Shown here piece after piece: positions 4,560 to 5,144 of a stretch of DNA of 5,144 bases (position 1 is its first letter; each line of letters opens with the position of its first letter). The position numbers and the translations under genes are program-made. Source of the DNA: Micavibrio sp. (GTDB lineage Bacteria; Pseudomonadota; Alphaproteobacteria; Micavibrionales; Micavibrionaceae). The notes beneath the pieces are model-generated. The model worked only from the letters and a program-made list of their open reading frames with translations. It ran no database searches and had not been told where the DNA came from. The stretch is taken from contig JAMONE010000254.1 in the NCBI GenBank assembly GCA_027066695.1, forward strand, positions 1-5,144, in the 5' to 3' direction.

Positions 4560-5144
4560 TATGCTGCCTCAAAATATTCGTCGATATAATGTTCTAATAT
4601 TTCAATAAATTCGCTGGAAGATTTAAGATCTTTAAACTCATCAGAATCAATGCTCACACCATATTTATCAGCTAATTTCTGATATTTTGGCTTACGCGCT
4701 TCGTATAATTTGGGAAATACCCAACGCGAAAAATCATCAGGATCAATTTCATCCGTATTACCAAGGTCATTCTCTGATAAAAATTCATCCAGTTTTTCAG
4801 TTAAAAACGCCGAAGGGTAAAATAGGGGTTTGGGATAATCTTGCGCTCTTTGTAACACAGCTTTTTCAGCTTCCTCGCCTGCTTTTAAGTAAACAAACAC
4901 AGCCTTTTCACCTAGCTTTTTCATAAGCTTTTCATCTTCAAGCTCGCATAGGCTGCCTGTTGTATCGAGAACGAAATGCCCTTTTGCTGCGCCAACGATA
5001 TCAACCGCAGCATATAGCGATGCAATTTCTGCATCATAATAAGCTTTTTGACGGGCTTTAAATTTTTCCAGTGTAAATCCGCCTTTTTCAGGATCACCAA
5101 TTTTACCCAAATAATCAGATAATAAAGATATATCATCCATCGTG
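4559..5144 (-). CDS. Probable P-loop kinase/ATPase-like protein, N-terminus outside the window
   Basis: The frame stays open to the window edge (the codon before the ATG at 5140 is ACG), so at least 194 residues are present and the gene probably begins outside. Residue numbers here count from that ATG. GHFVLDTTGSLCEL (54-67) resembles a Walker-B-like strand, AVFVYLKA (80-87) a core beta strand, and LYEARKPKYQKLAD (145-158) recalls the shikimate kinase segment R-x-PLY-x-x-A-D. The fold is therefore likely that of small P-loop kinases, with the GxxGxGK[ST] loop upstream of 5144. The substrate is unknown, and shikimate kinase itself is unlikely given the poor match elsewhere. The C-terminus is acidic (EHYIDEYFEAA). 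Its TAA overlaps the rnhA ATG by one base, so the two form an operon. The ATG at 5140 has no visible ribosome site within the four remaining bases, so it could still be the real start. Confidence 0.68.
   Translation of the reverse strand, partial: TMDDISLLSDYLGKIGDPEKGGFTLEKFKARQKAYYDAEIASLYAAVDIVGAAKGHFVLDTTGSLCELEDEKLMKKLGEKAVFVYLKAGEEAEKAVLQRAQDYPKPLFYPSAFLTEKLDEFLSENDLGNTDEIDPDDFSRWVFPKLYEARKPKYQKLADKYGVSIDSDEFKDLKSSSEFIEILEHYIDEYFEAA

Noticed and set aside
4171..4608. 145-codon plus-strand frame opposite rnhA
   Set aside because: Antisense shadow of rnhA, whose catalytic residues are all intact; the translated frame has no recognisable domain.

Overview
The window most likely comes from an alphaproteobacterium with an AT-leaning genome. 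The clearest evidence is two small families that are essentially restricted to Alphaproteobacteria. One is a DUF1013 protein (the family named TrcR in current annotation) and the other a DUF1192 protein, and they sit on either side of one divergent promoter region. Housekeeping genes (dusA, guaC, rnhA) fill most of the rest. I see no mobile element, CRISPR array, tRNA or rRNA, and no recognisable defence or secondary-metabolism system.

Layout from left to right. Bases 1-192 hold a degenerate palindromic repeat, a strong intrinsic terminator facing dusA, and what looks like the 3' remnant of a protein gene converging on dusA. dusA (minus, TTG start) encodes tRNA-dihydrouridine(20/20a) synthase. 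The 250 bases between dusA and the next gene hold a probable terminator for that gene and a weak dusA promoter candidate. The trcR-like gene (minus) starts at 2143, not at the upstream TTG at 2203. The 181-base divergent region 2144-2324 carries an 8-bp inverted repeat, a TTAA-N7-TTAA motif resembling a CtrA site, and a perfect extended -10 that overlaps the next start codon. On the plus strand follow a DUF1192 gene and guaC (GMP reductase), 21 bases apart and probably one operon, then an unrecognised 116-residue protein with a basic, Pro/Gly/Ser-rich tail. A 121-base convergent gap contains a second degenerate palindromic repeat and one perfect DnaA box. Finally, on the minus strand, a 5'-truncated P-loop-kinase-like gene is translationally coupled (TAATG) to rnhA (RNase HI).

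Functionally the genes are a mixed housekeeping set: tRNA modification, purine salvage, removal of RNA-DNA hybrids, and one lineage-specific regulator. No single pathway ties them together. The most interesting parts are the regulatory architecture of the divergent region, the two uncharacterised small proteins, the partial kinase coupled to rnhA, and the lone DnaA box. I did not find a convincing new multi-gene system.
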